Below, piece after piece: positions 1 through 9,015 of a DNA stretch of 64,000 nt (the stretch's first letter is position 1; each line of letters begins with the position of its first letter). The notes under the pieces are model-generated. The model made no database searches. It saw nothing but the letters and a program-made list of their open reading frames with translations, and was not told the DNA's origin. Made by a program: the position numbers and the translations under genes. This DNA comes from Mucilaginibacter sp. SMC90. Its GTDB lineage: Bacteria > Bacteroidota > Bacteroidia > Sphingobacteriales > Sphingobacteriaceae. The stretch lies in NCBI RefSeq assembly GCF_022811725.1, contig NZ_CP094527.1:5270001-5334000 (forward strand), in the 5' to 3' direction.

Positions 1-1271
1 TGCCTGCCCCAGTTGATGCCCAGCAATTGCAGGCGGTGCAGGAAAATGCTCCTGTCCAGGTCAGTATCTTTCCTAAGATCGAGCGTGTAATCTTTATAAT
101 CGGCCGTGGCGGGCAGTCTTAGCTTTTTTTGTTGTTTTTCAATATCGAGCTGTAGCGGCGGTTTGGGAATTTCAACAGGCACCTCCCCTATCTGGTGACC
201 AACTATCAGTTCATCCTGTACCAGCTTCAGCAAAATACTTTCGCCATTACAAAGCACACTCAGCGTTGCCTCGTTTAGCTCTTCCAAACCTACTTTGGGC
301 AATCCGCGTAATGATGCCAGTGCACCAGCCAGCCTTACCGCTTCAATGATATGGGCAACAGAAGTATCCACCTGCTGCTTGCGGAACAATTGCGCTACAT
401 TGGCCATCCATAAAGTACCATCATCATGCGGGTGGTGCCAAATATGGTTGTACCAGCCCGGCGAGTTGATCCCCGCACCATACCCGCTATAAAAACTCAA
501 CCGGCTAAATGTCCAGGGGATCCAGGTGCATTCCGTTTTTACTTTGGGTAGGCCTTTTAACAACTCGTTATCATCCTTTTGCGATGATTTGCCTTGCAAC
601 GCAGGTGCATGCCACGCACCGCAGATCACCGCTATGGTGTGAAACATTTCCTTTTCGGCCTGGCGGATGGTGCGGCGCATATAGGCCTCGCGCATCTGTT
701 CAAGCTTTTTATCTTTTTGGGGAAGGCTCTCGCGTAGCGCCTGCATAGCTTCGGCTACGGCATCGAAAACCTCATCGTTATTGTTGCGGTATTCAAAAGT
801 ATGCTCCCACCATTTTTCATCATCGGCAAAACCGGCAGCATCAGAGAGATAACTTATCGGGCTTTTGTATAGTTGCTCAAGGCTTTGCCCCTCGTTATTG
901 ATATGATCGTTATCTGGTTCATCTTCCTGCTTAATAACCTTATGCTCCCTTTCAACCTGCATTTGGTTACCGGCAGGCAGATCCATAAAACGCACATGGA
1001 TGTTTTGCCTGCGGGCATAAAGGATGGCCTGCCATTCGGGCGAGAAATCAGCAAAAGGATAAAACACCGAGCGTTGCGGATCATCGGGCTGATAGCAAAG
1101 CAAAGCTACAGGCGGCTTCAACCCTTCGTTGCTTACCCACTGTAGCATGGCATCAGCCTCCGGCGGACCTTCAACCAAAACAATATCGGGCTTAACCGTT
1201 TCCAGGAAAGCTTTCACATTACGCGCCGAACCCGGCCCGTGATGCCTTATGCCTAAAATATGTACTGCCAT
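1..1271 (-). CDS. DUF5682 family protein (partial, C-terminus outside window)
   Basis: I read this frame from the ATG at 1271; it stays open to the window edge (423 codons) and has no stop, so the C-terminal part is missing. The N-terminus carries GIRHHGPGSAR (residues 7-17) and VEGPPE (33-38), and a later CGAWHAP segment; paired His and Glu motifs of this kind resemble the TraB/ChaN/EreA-like fold, which is inference. DUF5682 proteins usually sit with MoxR, SWIM and VWA genes, exactly as here: it follows the MoxR stop by 18 bp as the fourth gene of the operon. The biochemical role is unknown; the family is recognised mainly from sequence plus neighbours. Confidence 0.8.
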   Translation of the reverse strand, partial: MAVHILGIRHHGPGSARNVKAFLETVKPDIVLVEGPPEADAMLQWVSNEGLKPPVALLCYQPDDPQRSVFYPFADFSPEWQAILYARRQNIHVRFMDLPAGNQMQVEREHKVIKQEDEPDNDHINNEGQSLEQLYKSPISYLSDAAGFADDEKWWEHTFEYRNNNDEVFDAVAEAMQALRESLPQKDKKLEQMREAYMRRTIRQAEKEMFHTIAVICGAWHAPALQGKSSQKDDNELLKGLPKVKTECTWIPWTFSRLSFYSGYGAGINSPGWYNHIWHHPHDDGTLWMANVAQLFRKQQVDTSVAHIIEAVRLAGALASLRGLPKVGLEELNEATLSVLCNGESILLKLVQDELIVGHQIGEVPVEIPKPPLQLDIEKQQKKLRLPATADYKDYTLDLRKDTDLDRSIFLHRLQLLGINWGR

Positions 1272-1289
1272 TGGCTTAAGGTTGTTTGA

Positions 1290-2366
1290 TTATAGATCGC
1301 GGCAGGCGCGGTAAATGTCGGCCCAATCGGTACGGGTTTTTACTACAGTTTCCAGATATTCCTGCCAAACCAATTTATCCTGTACCGGATCCTTAATTAC
1401 CGAACCAATGATCCCCGCAGCAAGGTCAGCCGCTTTTAACTGTCCGTCTCCAAAATAGGCAGCCATGGATAAACCACTGTTCACAACCGAAATAGCTTCA
1501 GCAGTACTTAAGGTACCCGATGGAACTTTGATCTTTGTTTTGCCATCCAATGTAACACCTGCACGGAGCTCGCGGAAAATAGTCACTATCCTGCGGATCT
1601 CCTGCAATGCGGGTGGCTCGGCAGGCAGTTCCATTACTTTTTCAAAGCTCTCCACGCGACGGCGAACGATATCGATCTCTTCTTCAACCGAGTCGGGCAG
1701 GGGTAGTATCACTGTATTGAAACGACGTTTTAGCGCGCTTGATAATTCATTTACGCCTTTATCGCGGTTATTAGCCGTAGCTATGATATTAAAACCTTTA
1801 ACCGCTTGTACTTCGATATTCAGTTCCGGCACAGGCAGCATTTTTTCGGAAAGGATGGTGATCAGCGTATCCTGCACATCCGCACCGATCCGGGTAAGTT
1901 CCTCCAGCCTTACAATCTTACCATCTTTCATGCCGCGCATTACCGGTGTTTCCACCAGTGCATCGGGCGATGGGCCTTGTGCTATTAAACGGGCATAGTT
2001 CCAACCATAACGAATTGCTTCTTCGCTGGTACCTGCCGTACCCTGGATGATCATGGTTGAATCGCCGCTTACAGCCGCTGCCAAATGTTCACTTACCCAG
2101 CTTTTTGCAGTGCCCGGTAAACCGTATAAAAGCAAGGCCCTATCTGTAGTAAGTGTAGCTACTGCTATTTCCATTAGCCTGCGGTTACCTATATATTTTG
2201 GCGAAACCTCAAAACCGTTTTTCAGCTTACCGCCCATCAGGTAGGTTACTACCGATTGAGGGGAAAGCACCCAGTTGGCAGGGCGCTTATCGCCGTCCTG
2301 CTTTTTTAGTTCTTCCAGTTCGTGTGCAAATAATTGCTCTGCATGTTGCCGTAATATCTGTGACAT
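1290..2366 (-). CDS. MoxR-family AAA+ ATPase
   Basis: A 358-residue AAA+ ATPase. Walker A is GLPGTAKS (82-89). The Walker B stretch IVRLEE (151-156) ends in two glutamates instead of the usual Asp-Glu. Sensor 1 follows in IIATANN (194-200), and ALKRRFN (211-217) supplies arginine-finger candidates. MoxR ATPases generally remodel or activate partner proteins together with VWA-domain proteins. Here it lies 10 bp after DUF5691 and 18 bp before DUF5682 in one operon. No VWA gene is visible, but the operon is cut by the window edge and a VWA gene is the expected next member (inference). Confidence 0.92.
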   Translation of the reverse strand: MSQILRQHAEQLFAHELEELKKQDGDKRPANWVLSPQSVVTYLMGGKLKNGFEVSPKYIGNRRLMEIAVATLTTDRALLLYGLPGTAKSWVSEHLAAAVSGDSTMIIQGTAGTSEEAIRYGWNYARLIAQGPSPDALVETPVMRGMKDGKIVRLEELTRIGADVQDTLITILSEKMLPVPELNIEVQAVKGFNIIATANNRDKGVNELSSALKRRFNTVILPLPDSVEEEIDIVRRRVESFEKVMELPAEPPALQEIRRIVTIFRELRAGVTLDGKTKIKVPSGTLSTAEAISVVNSGLSMAAYFGDGQLKAADLAAGIIGSVIKDPVQDKLVWQEYLETVVKTRTDWADIYRACRDL

Positions 2367-2376
2367 GTTAAAGTTT

Positions 2377-3858
2377 TTATGCGTTAAAGGCTTTAAGCGT
2401 TTGCTGTTTTAAGCTGAGTAAATTGATCAGGTGATTTCGGGTTTTATCCCATGTTGGCTGAAGATTAACCTGCTGCGATGTTATATTTTCGATATGGTTT
2501 AAAGCCCCAACGGGGATCAGGCCGATATATCTTGTAAAAAAACCCCGATTGTATTCGTAAGGCCAGTTAGCCATTTTGAGCAACGCTGCAATGGCAAACT
2601 CTGTACCCCATTCAGCATTGATGCGAATAGCATGAGCAATTGTATTTTGAGGATCGTTGCTCAGTGCTTTTAGCAAGTATTTTTCCTGCTCACGGCCGCT
2701 CAACATCTCTACAAAATCGGGATAGAACATACTTTGGCCCAGGAAAAATGGCACCCAGTTTTTTTGCCCGAACTTTGCGACCGCGTTTGCCAAAGCCGGT
2801 ACCATAGCAGGTGCATACTTTTCAAAATACTCAACTACCTGCACAGGCGTTGCCTCAAACCGCTTTTCCCAAAACGCGGGCGGTACGCTGCTGATAAGCT
2901 GATAGATAACATAATTTTCGTCTGTAACCGTACTTTTTGGCCCTGATAGTTTTTCGATACCTGATTTGTAGATACTTTCATCAACAACCGGAGGCAGTTT
3001 TAGCTGGATGGAAGTTTTGGTAGTTAAACCAAGCAAGGCTTTTTCTTTTTTTAGTGATACCGACTGCTGCAACAGCTCTTCATATTGTTTAATAACCGAT
3101 GAACCAGGAATGCTTTTAAGCAGCGCTAAAGCTTCGTCTTTAATCTTTTGTCCTTTTTCATTTAATAAGCCCTCCAACCATGGCAAATCATCGGGATTAC
3201 TATTAACCTTCATCGCCTTAAGCAGTTCTAATTTACCTGCTGCATTTTCCTGCTCCCAGGTTTGCTGTAACCATTTCAATGCCTCGGCTGACTCATTCAG
3301 TCTTAAACGCTTCAATATTTCTGTACGCTGGGCAGGAGTTCCTGTTTGCCACAACTCCTCATCAGGCACAGTGGTAAACCAGTTCCATACCGGGTTCATT
3401 TTACTGAGCCAAACTCCCCTGTTACCACCGCAGTCAATAACAATATTGCGTAATGAAACATCTTTCTGAGCTTTTTCAAGTACTGCAGGCAAGGCTTCTG
3501 GTAACAATAAATACCCGGCCTTGCTGCATTGGTTTAACCAAAGCTGTAATAACTGATCGCTCTCCTCATCCAATATGGTGTTCAAAACCCCCGCTGCTTC
3601 TGCTGAGCAATAAGGCTTTGTTTCTTCGGCAGCCTTATTATCCGGCAAATCATTTTTCTGAAAGGGAACGAAGCCCGACTGCCTGTAATTGTAGATCACG
3701 GTTGCTTTTTGCAAATACCGTTCTTCCTTATCTAATGTAGCTAAGGCATCTATCGCGTTAGCAATTACTGCTACCTCTTCCGGCAGATCAGCAATAGCCG
3801 GAGTAGGTTTATCGGTGCCCAGCATGGCGGTATTTATGATACTTTCCCAGGCCCTCAT
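2377..3858 (-). CDS. DUF5691 family protein
   Basis: A 493-residue soluble protein with no signal peptide or membrane segment. Its middle is rich in short helical Leu/Lys/Glu repeats (for example WLQQTWEQEN and LEGLLNEKG) that look like HEAT-type solenoid helices; this is inference. I assign it to DUF5691 from sequence style, the opening MRAWESIINTAMLGTDK, and its place between SWIM and MoxR genes. Its ATG overlaps the TGA of the upstream SWIM gene (ATGA at 3855-3858 on the minus strand), indicating translational coupling. Molecular function is unknown; a scaffold or substrate adaptor for the MoxR ATPase would fit. Confidence 0.78.
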   Translation of the reverse strand: MRAWESIINTAMLGTDKPTPAIADLPEEVAVIANAIDALATLDKEERYLQKATVIYNYRQSGFVPFQKNDLPDNKAAEETKPYCSAEAAGVLNTILDEESDQLLQLWLNQCSKAGYLLLPEALPAVLEKAQKDVSLRNIVIDCGGNRGVWLSKMNPVWNWFTTVPDEELWQTGTPAQRTEILKRLRLNESAEALKWLQQTWEQENAAGKLELLKAMKVNSNPDDLPWLEGLLNEKGQKIKDEALALLKSIPGSSVIKQYEELLQQSVSLKKEKALLGLTTKTSIQLKLPPVVDESIYKSGIEKLSGPKSTVTDENYVIYQLISSVPPAFWEKRFEATPVQVVEYFEKYAPAMVPALANAVAKFGQKNWVPFFLGQSMFYPDFVEMLSGREQEKYLLKALSNDPQNTIAHAIRINAEWGTEFAIAALLKMANWPYEYNRGFFTRYIGLIPVGALNHIENITSQQVNLQPTWDKTRNHLINLLSLKQQTLKAFNA

Positions 3859-5180
3859 CAGATACTTTTATAATTATTTTGACGCCACACACCAAGCGGG
3901 CGATATTCATTTTCTTTACCAATTACGGTCAGGGTTACCGGGTTGCCGCCGCTTACAGCTACGAGCTGCCAGATGTTGGCGTAAGCAGCTGATATTTTGC
4001 AGAGATAACCTTCACTATCCTGCAGCCACCATTGTTTTTGATAGTAAACAGGTTTTAACGATGCAACCACAACCGGCATTTCATTCCGGAAAGGTAAACG
4101 GCTATTTAATACGGTTTCATATCCGGCTACTTGTTGCCAGCCTGTAAATGTTTTTACAGTAGCAGTATCTGTTTGCTTTATTATGTTGTAATCTTTCACT
4201 ATGGCGCGATACGGCAATGCCGATGGAAAATACACCAGCGTTGCATCCAGATACATCCCCGGCGAAAAATTAAGCAGCGGGAATTGTCCTTTAACGGTAA
4301 ACTGAAGCACCAGGGCATAACTATTGGTCTTTAAACCGTAAAGCCAATTTTGCTCAATGGTTAACTGCTGCTCGTCCCGGGCTTCCTTACCAATTACCAT
4401 CCAGGTATCCCTTACTCCTGTTTGTGCCCTCAGTTCATCCTGATTGGTGGTAAAACCTATTGTAGTACGCAAGTCATGCTGTAAATCGGGACCTACATTT
4501 TGGATGTTATTGTATCCCTCTGCAACCAAATATAACTGGAGTAGCTTATCCATAAAACCACTTTGCCAGCCCTCATTCCAGAAATTGGTGGCAGCAAGAT
4601 TCCTGACCATACCTGCCAACCCTGATGCCTGCGCATCAACCATGCGGCGGGCCATGTTATCCCAGTAAGCAGGCGTTTTTTCGGGAATGGTTAAGATACC
4701 ACCGCGTACAATATCCTTGATCCAAACCACCAGTTCGGTTATCCCGGCACTTACTTTTTGTTCACGCGCCTGCTGACGTTTAGCCTGTGCATTTTCGTCT
4801 ACAGGTTTTTCAGCTGTTTTTTCAACCTTCTTTTCTTCTTTTTCGGCACGCTTATTTATCCAGTCGCTAACCCAGGCCGGCATAGCCGATGTGGAAAATA
4901 AACCGGGCTGCCGGGCACATAAAAGCATGAGCCCTAAACCATGTTTACAAGGAAACTTACGACTGGGGCATGAACATTTAAAAGCGATAGCACTAAGATC
5001 AACCTGCGTTTGGTAAGGTTTGCTGCCGCTGCCCTGGCATTCGCCCCAAAGGGCCTGCTCATTGATACCCTTACTTACCCATTTGGCCGGATTAGCCAAA
5101 TCACGACCTGCTTTTTTTGAAGCTTCATCGGGGGCGAGGGCGTATATCTGATCTTCCGTTAGCTGCAAAACTTGTGACAT
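3858..5180 (-). CDS. SWIM zinc-finger domain protein
   Basis: A 440-residue protein and first gene of the SWIM-DUF5691-MoxR-DUF5682 operon. The SWIM zinc site is plain: Cys69-x-Cys71, then Cys78-x-His80 in KCSCPSRKFPCKHG. SWIM fingers bind DNA or protein. A Lys/Glu-rich charged linker follows at about residues 110-145 (EKEEKKVEKTAEKPVDE), then a long beta-rich C-terminal region with no recognised motif. The start at 5180 begins MSQVLQLTED; the downstream MoxR gene begins similarly (MSQILRQHAE). Function is unknown; a substrate-recognition role in the MoxR module is inference. Confidence 0.88.
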   Translation of the reverse strand: MSQVLQLTEDQIYALAPDEASKKAGRDLANPAKWVSKGINEQALWGECQGSGSKPYQTQVDLSAIAFKCSCPSRKFPCKHGLGLMLLCARQPGLFSTSAMPAWVSDWINKRAEKEEKKVEKTAEKPVDENAQAKRQQAREQKVSAGITELVVWIKDIVRGGILTIPEKTPAYWDNMARRMVDAQASGLAGMVRNLAATNFWNEGWQSGFMDKLLQLYLVAEGYNNIQNVGPDLQHDLRTTIGFTTNQDELRAQTGVRDTWMVIGKEARDEQQLTIEQNWLYGLKTNSYALVLQFTVKGQFPLLNFSPGMYLDATLVYFPSALPYRAIVKDYNIIKQTDTATVKTFTGWQQVAGYETVLNSRLPFRNEMPVVVASLKPVYYQKQWWLQDSEGYLCKISAAYANIWQLVAVSGGNPVTLTVIGKENEYRPLGVWRQNNYKSI

Positions 5181-5253
5181 GTAATATAAAAACGGATTAG
5201 GTTTCTCAACCCTAAAATCAGGATAAAATAATTACGCGTCAAGCCGGAAAGCA

Positions 5254-5290
5254 AATAAAAACCCTCCTCCGGCAAAAGCCGAAAGAGGGT
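5254..5290 (-). terminator. Rho-independent terminator after the outer-membrane protein gene
   Basis: The outer stem ACCCTC/GAGGGT (5261-5266 with 5285-5290) encloses an inner CGGC-AAAA-GCCG hairpin (5270-5281). Read on the minus strand the hairpin is followed by TTTTATT (5260-5254), placing it downstream of the gene that stops at 5342. Confidence 0.8.
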
Positions 5291-5341
5291 CAGTCAACCT
5301 AACATAACCTGGTGAGCTGGGCCTGTTAGTTAATAGTTAAA

Positions 5342-5878
5342 TTATAAAGCAAATCCGTAAGCTAAACGCAGGCCAAGCATACCGAAATGGTCTTGATTAG
5401 CCCCGGAAAAATTTTCGTAACGGAAACTTACGTCCCAGTTCTTGTTAGCCCAACCTATACCAGGCGAAAGATCAAGCCTGTGCGGCCCCCAGCCTTCTTC
5501 CAGTTTTTCGTAGGCTATACCAACCTCGCCGGCAACGTATACACTTGGTATAAAAAATTCCTTAAAACCAAACTTGATAGGAATTTCGCCGAAGCTACCA
5601 TAGCGTTTATCTGTTCCGGGGATTTTTTTAGGGAAGAAATGGTAACCGCCCATAGTATAGGTAAGCGCAAAACTATCGCTTATACCATATTGCAAACGGG
5701 CTGTACCACCTAATGTAAAGGTACTGCCTAAACGTGCAGGGCCGGTGGGTACGCCTGTTTCAATTCCTAAACCTAAACGGAACGCATTTGCAGGAGTGGT
5801 TTGCGCTTTTACCGTATTTGTAAAAAACAGGGCTCCTATCACAAGGGCTGCTGCTGTTAACTTTGATAGTAATTTCAT
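5342..5878 (-). CDS. Secreted outer-membrane beta-barrel protein (small porin-like)
   Basis: About 178 residues. I place the start at the ATG at 5878 because MKLLSKLTAAALVIGALFF is a clean signal peptide ending near KAQ; the longer open frame to 5992 adds 38 residues of Lys/Cys-rich sequence unlike a leader. The mature part alternates short beta strands with Gly/aromatic pairs (FRLGLGIETG, ALTYTMGGYHFFP) and ends in LRLAYGFAL, with the terminal-strand aromatic pattern of outer-membrane barrels. Single gene with its own terminator (5254-5290). Substrate and function are not recognisable. Confidence 0.78.
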   Translation of the reverse strand: MKLLSKLTAAALVIGALFFTNTVKAQTTPANAFRLGLGIETGVPTGPARLGSTFTLGGTARLQYGISDSFALTYTMGGYHFFPKKIPGTDKRYGSFGEIPIKFGFKEFFIPSVYVAGEVGIAYEKLEEGWGPHRLDLSPGIGWANKNWDVSFRYENFSGANQDHFGMLGLRLAYGFAL

Positions 5879-5968
5879 GTAGTGATATTTTGTGTACATA
5901 ATGATTACTATCATTTTAAGACAGGCGTTGCCTCCAACTGAAGATTTTTTATAGCAGCAATGATTATA

Positions 5969-6000
5969 ATTAAAAAGGCCATGCTTTCGCACGGCCTTTT
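5969..6000 (-). terminator. Terminator after the alcohol dehydrogenase gene
   Basis: AAAAGGCC (5973-5980) pairs with GGCCTTTT (5993-6000) around a 12-nt loop. On the minus strand the hairpin runs into TTTTTAATTAT. It lies 20 bp after the dehydrogenase stop. Confidence 0.75.
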
Positions 6001-6020
6001 CTTAACAAATAATACCTTAC

Positions 6021-7064
6021 CTACAAAGTAGCCATATCAATTACAAACCGGTAACGCACATCGCCTTTTTCCATCCGGTCATAAGCGGTGTGGATATCCT
6101 TGATATCAATCATTTCAATGTCCGAAACAATATTATTTTCGGCACAGAAATCAAGCATTTCCTGGGTTTCTTTAATACCGCCAATTCCTGATCCGGCTAA
6201 GCTTTTACGGCCGCCCAGCAAACTAAAAGCAGCAATCTCGGCTGGTTTTGGTGGTACGCCAACGCAAATATGAACACCATCGGTACGTAATAAAGACAGG
6301 TACATGTTAAAATCATGCTCGGCCGATACCGTATCTAAAATAAAGTCGAACGAATTTTTAGCCGCTTCAACCTGTTTAGGATCTGTAGTAACCACAAAAT
6401 GGTGAGCACCTAATTTTTTGGCGTCTTCTTCTTTTTTGGGTGATGTACTTAATACGGTAACATCGGCACCAAAGGCTACCCCAAATTTAACCGCCATGTG
6501 TCCTAAACCGCCTAAGCCAAGCACAGCCAGTTTATGGCCTTTGCCTACTTTCCAATGCCTTAACGGCGAGTACGTGGTGATACCGGCGCACAACAATGGC
6601 GCAACTGCTGCCAAATCAACACCTTCTTTAAGCTGCAGTACAAAATCCTTATTAACAACAATGGTGTTTGAATAACCGCCGTAAGTAGGGGTTTTATGAT
6701 CCTGCTCAAGACCATTATAGGTTTGTGAGCTGCCATTGAGGCAATATTGTTCCAGGTCGCGTTTACAATTTTCACATACACGGCATGAATCAACCATACA
6801 ACCGGTAGCAGCTAAATCGCCAACTTTAAAGCTTGTTACATTTTCGCCAACTTTAACTACACGGCCAACAATTTCGTGGCCCGGAACCATTGGGAAAATA
6901 CCCGGGAACCAGTCGTTTTTTATCTGGTGCAAATCTGAGTGGCAAACGCCGCAATACAATATATCAAACTGCACATCATTTGGGCCAACTTCGCGCCTTT
7001 CAAAAGTCCATGGTGCAAGCGGCGTGTTTTCATCTTGCGCGGCATACGCTTTTGTTTCAATCAT
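6021..7064 (-). CDS. Zinc-dependent NAD(P)-dependent alcohol dehydrogenase (YahK/cinnamyl-type)
   Basis: A 347-residue medium-chain dehydrogenase that interconverts alcohols and aldehydes with NADP(H). Catalytic zinc ligands are Cys38 in YCGVCHSD and His63 in PGHEI. The structural zinc lobe has Cys94, Cys97, Cys100 and Cys108 (CRVCENC ... QYC). GLGGLGHMAVKFG is the dinucleotide-binding turn. The arrangement matches the YahK/AdhC-like cinnamyl alcohol dehydrogenase subgroup of about 350 residues. It is monocistronic, with a promoter-like box at 7125-7132 and a terminator at 5969-6000. The physiological substrate cannot be told from sequence. Confidence 0.94.
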   Translation of the reverse strand: MIETKAYAAQDENTPLAPWTFERREVGPNDVQFDILYCGVCHSDLHQIKNDWFPGIFPMVPGHEIVGRVVKVGENVTSFKVGDLAATGCMVDSCRVCENCKRDLEQYCLNGSSQTYNGLEQDHKTPTYGGYSNTIVVNKDFVLQLKEGVDLAAVAPLLCAGITTYSPLRHWKVGKGHKLAVLGLGGLGHMAVKFGVAFGADVTVLSTSPKKEEDAKKLGAHHFVVTTDPKQVEAAKNSFDFILDTVSAEHDFNMYLSLLRTDGVHICVGVPPKPAEIAAFSLLGGRKSLAGSGIGGIKETQEMLDFCAENNIVSDIEMIDIKDIHTAYDRMEKGDVRYRFVIDMATL

Positions 7065-7124
7065 AGTAGTAAATGTTAAGTAGTGTGAATGATGATTTAT
7101 GAATCAAGGAGAGGATCTCCATAA

Positions 7125-7132
7125 CAAATGTA
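7125..7132 (-). promoter_or_regulatory. Bacteroidota -7 box (TACATTTG) for the alcohol dehydrogenase
   Basis: The minus strand reads TACATTTG, an exact match to the Bacteroidota TAnnTTTG -7 element, leaving a leader of roughly 55 nt before the ATG at 7064. No convincing -33 TTTG partner is seen at the usual distance. Confidence 0.5.
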
Positions 7133-7251
7133 CAAGGATATTTTTATAAATATTAGCCCGCTGTGGCGTTGAAATAAAAAAGTGACACTTGAGCGGAATG
7201 TTAACCACAGGTAAATGCAAATATTTATTTTAGCATATAGATTAACACCGC

Positions 7252-8043
7252 ATGAAAATAGCGATAGCCACTCCCCCTTTTCCAAAATCAATTAACGATG
7301 GTTTACTGCAGGCCCGGAAATTCATTAAGGATGCTGCAGCGCAACAGGCAGCTATTATTTGCTTCCCCGAATCATATATACCAGGATATCCGGGCATGGT
7401 TACCGCCCCGGAGCCCATATCAAACGTGACACTGCAATCGGCTTTGGATGAAGTAAGCAAGATGGCTGCCGAAAACAACATTGCGGTGATCATGCCTATG
7501 GATTGGTATGGGGAAGACGGTCTGTTAAACCTCGCGCACGTAATATCCAATACCGGCGAGGTGCTTGGATACCAAACTAAAAACCAATTGGACCCATCAG
7601 AAGATGCGATGTGGGTGGCGGGTACGCAAAGAAGTATCTTTGAGGTTAATGGTTTAAAATTTGGCATTAGTATCTGCCATGAAGGTTTCCGCTATCCAGA
7701 ATCGGTAAGATGGGCAGCGCGTAACGGTGCTCACATTGTTTTTCACCCGCATTTCTCGGGCAGCAATACAGACGGTGTGCTACTTACCGAATGGGGCAGT
7801 ATGGCAAACCCTTATTATGAAAAGGCCATGATGATGCGCGCTTTGGAAAACACTATCTATTTTGCCAGTTCAAATTACGGCTCACTTTACCCCGAATCGG
7901 CGAGTTCTGTTATTGCGCCCGACGGCACGTGCTTGGCATACCAGGCTTATGGAACAACGGGCATAATTATAGCTGATATTGATTTAGAAAAAGCTACCGG
8001 CTATCTGGCCAAAAGGTTTAAACCGCAATTGTACGATTATTAA
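7252..8043 (+). CDS. Carbon-nitrogen hydrolase (nitrilase superfamily)
   Basis: A 263-residue cytosolic hydrolase of the nitrilase/amidase superfamily, which cleaves nonpeptide C-N bonds by a Glu-Lys-Cys triad. All three residues are visible: Glu40 in CFPES, Lys110 in GYQTK and Cys142 in ISICHEG. Length is normal for the nitrilase fold. It is divergent from the dehydrogenase at 6021-7064 and followed by an SDR gene that has its own promoter box. The members nearest by motif act on nitriles or amides, but the exact substrate is not deducible. Confidence 0.93.
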   Translation: MKIAIATPPFPKSINDGLLQARKFIKDAAAQQAAIICFPESYIPGYPGMVTAPEPISNVTLQSALDEVSKMAAENNIAVIMPMDWYGEDGLLNLAHVISNTGEVLGYQTKNQLDPSEDAMWVAGTQRSIFEVNGLKFGISICHEGFRYPESVRWAARNGAHIVFHPHFSGSNTDGVLLTEWGSMANPYYEKAMMMRALENTIYFASSNYGSLYPESASSVIAPDGTCLAYQAYGTTGIIIADIDLEKATGYLAKRFKPQLYDY

Positions 8044-8123
8044 ATTCACCCGTTTTTTAACCATTATTTGAATTTTGTAAATAATGGATTGATTTATTCA
8101 AACACTTCGATTCCAATCCGTTT

Positions 8124-8131
8124 TACTTTTG
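8124..8131 (+). promoter_or_regulatory. Bacteroidota -7 box (TACTTTTG) for the SDR gene
   Basis: TACTTTTG fits TAnnTTTG and lies 18 bp before the ATG at 8150. It overlaps the alternative TTG start at 8129, which argues that translation begins at 8150. No clear -33 box is seen. Confidence 0.5.
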
Positions 8132-8149
8132 TATCATAAACAAAAGAAA

Positions 8150-8914
8150 ATGGAAGACAGAAATAAAATTGCGGTAATAACCGGCGGCAGCCGTGGTTTA
8201 GGCAGAGACATGGCCTTGAGGCTTGCCGAAAAAGGAATAGACGTTATCATAACTTACAATACCAATGCAGAAGAAGCAGCAAAGGTTGTTAATCAGGTAG
8301 AACAAAATGGTGTAAAGGCAGCAGCACTACAATTAAATACTGGGATAATTAAAAGCTTTGATGCGTTTACTGAAAAACTTGGAGAAGTTTTGACAGATAA
8401 ATTCGATACCGATCATATTGATTTTTTAGTTAACAATGCAGGACAGGGCGGCTACAGTGCCATAAGCGATGTTACTGAGGAGTTTTTTGATGACCTGCTG
8501 AATGTACACTTTAAAGGGGTTTACTTTTTAAGCCAAAAGCTTATACCACTCATGGCCGACGGCGGCGGTATTGTGAATATATCATCGGGATTGACACGCG
8601 TATCAGTTCCACGTTCTTCGGCCTATGCTTCAATGAAAGGCGCAGTTGAAATTTTTACCCGCTACCTGGCTAAAGAACTTGGAGTACGAGGTATTCGTGC
8701 AAACGTGGTTGCCCCTGGTGCTATCATGACCGATTTTGGCGGTGGTCATTTGCGCAACAGCGAAGAAACGCAAAAGATGGTTAGCAGCGTAACGGCATTA
8801 GGCCGGCCAGGTGTTGCCGAGGATATCGGCGGTGTTGTAGCCTTTCTTTGCACTGAGGATGCCCGCTGGGTTAATGGTCAGCGGATAGAAGCCTCGGGCG
8901 GAATGGCCATTTAA
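8150..8914 (+). CDS. SDR-family NAD(P)-dependent oxidoreductase
   Basis: About 254 residues from the ATG at 8150 (MEDRNKIAVI); a TTG seven codons upstream overlaps the promoter box and is unlikely. A classical short-chain dehydrogenase: cofactor loop TGGSRGLG (11-18), the NNAG motif in FLVNNAGQGG, and the active-site YASMK with the upstream serine in NISSG. The C-terminal VNGQRIEASGG is the usual SDR dimer segment. Its substrate, a ketone or secondary alcohol, cannot be assigned. A strong 12-bp hairpin follows the stop. Confidence 0.93.
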   Translation: MEDRNKIAVITGGSRGLGRDMALRLAEKGIDVIITYNTNAEEAAKVVNQVEQNGVKAAALQLNTGIIKSFDAFTEKLGEVLTDKFDTDHIDFLVNNAGQGGYSAISDVTEEFFDDLLNVHFKGVYFLSQKLIPLMADGGGIVNISSGLTRVSVPRSSAYASMKGAVEIFTRYLAKELGVRGIRANVVAPGAIMTDFGGGHLRNSEETQKMVSSVTALGRPGVAEDIGGVVAFLCTEDARWVNGQRIEASGGMAI

Positions 8915-8930
8915 TCAAAATCAGCCTGAT

Positions 8931-8970
8931 AAAGAGAGTATCCCATCAATTACCGGGAGATACTCTCTTT
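8931..8970. terminator. Bidirectional terminator between convergent genes
   Basis: AAAGAGAGTATC (8931-8942) pairs perfectly with GATACTCTCTTT (8959-8970) over 12 bp. It lies between the plus-strand SDR stop (8914) and the minus-strand pirin-like stop (9016) and could serve both. Confidence 0.65.
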
Positions 8971-9015
8971 ACAAATCCCCCATAATTACAGGCCTTTAAA
9001 TCAGGTATTCCTAAA

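Noticed and set aside
873..1145. Overlapping open frames on both strands inside 854-1145
   Set aside because: The DUF5682 frame runs unbroken through this stretch with conserved motifs; the other frames are shadows.
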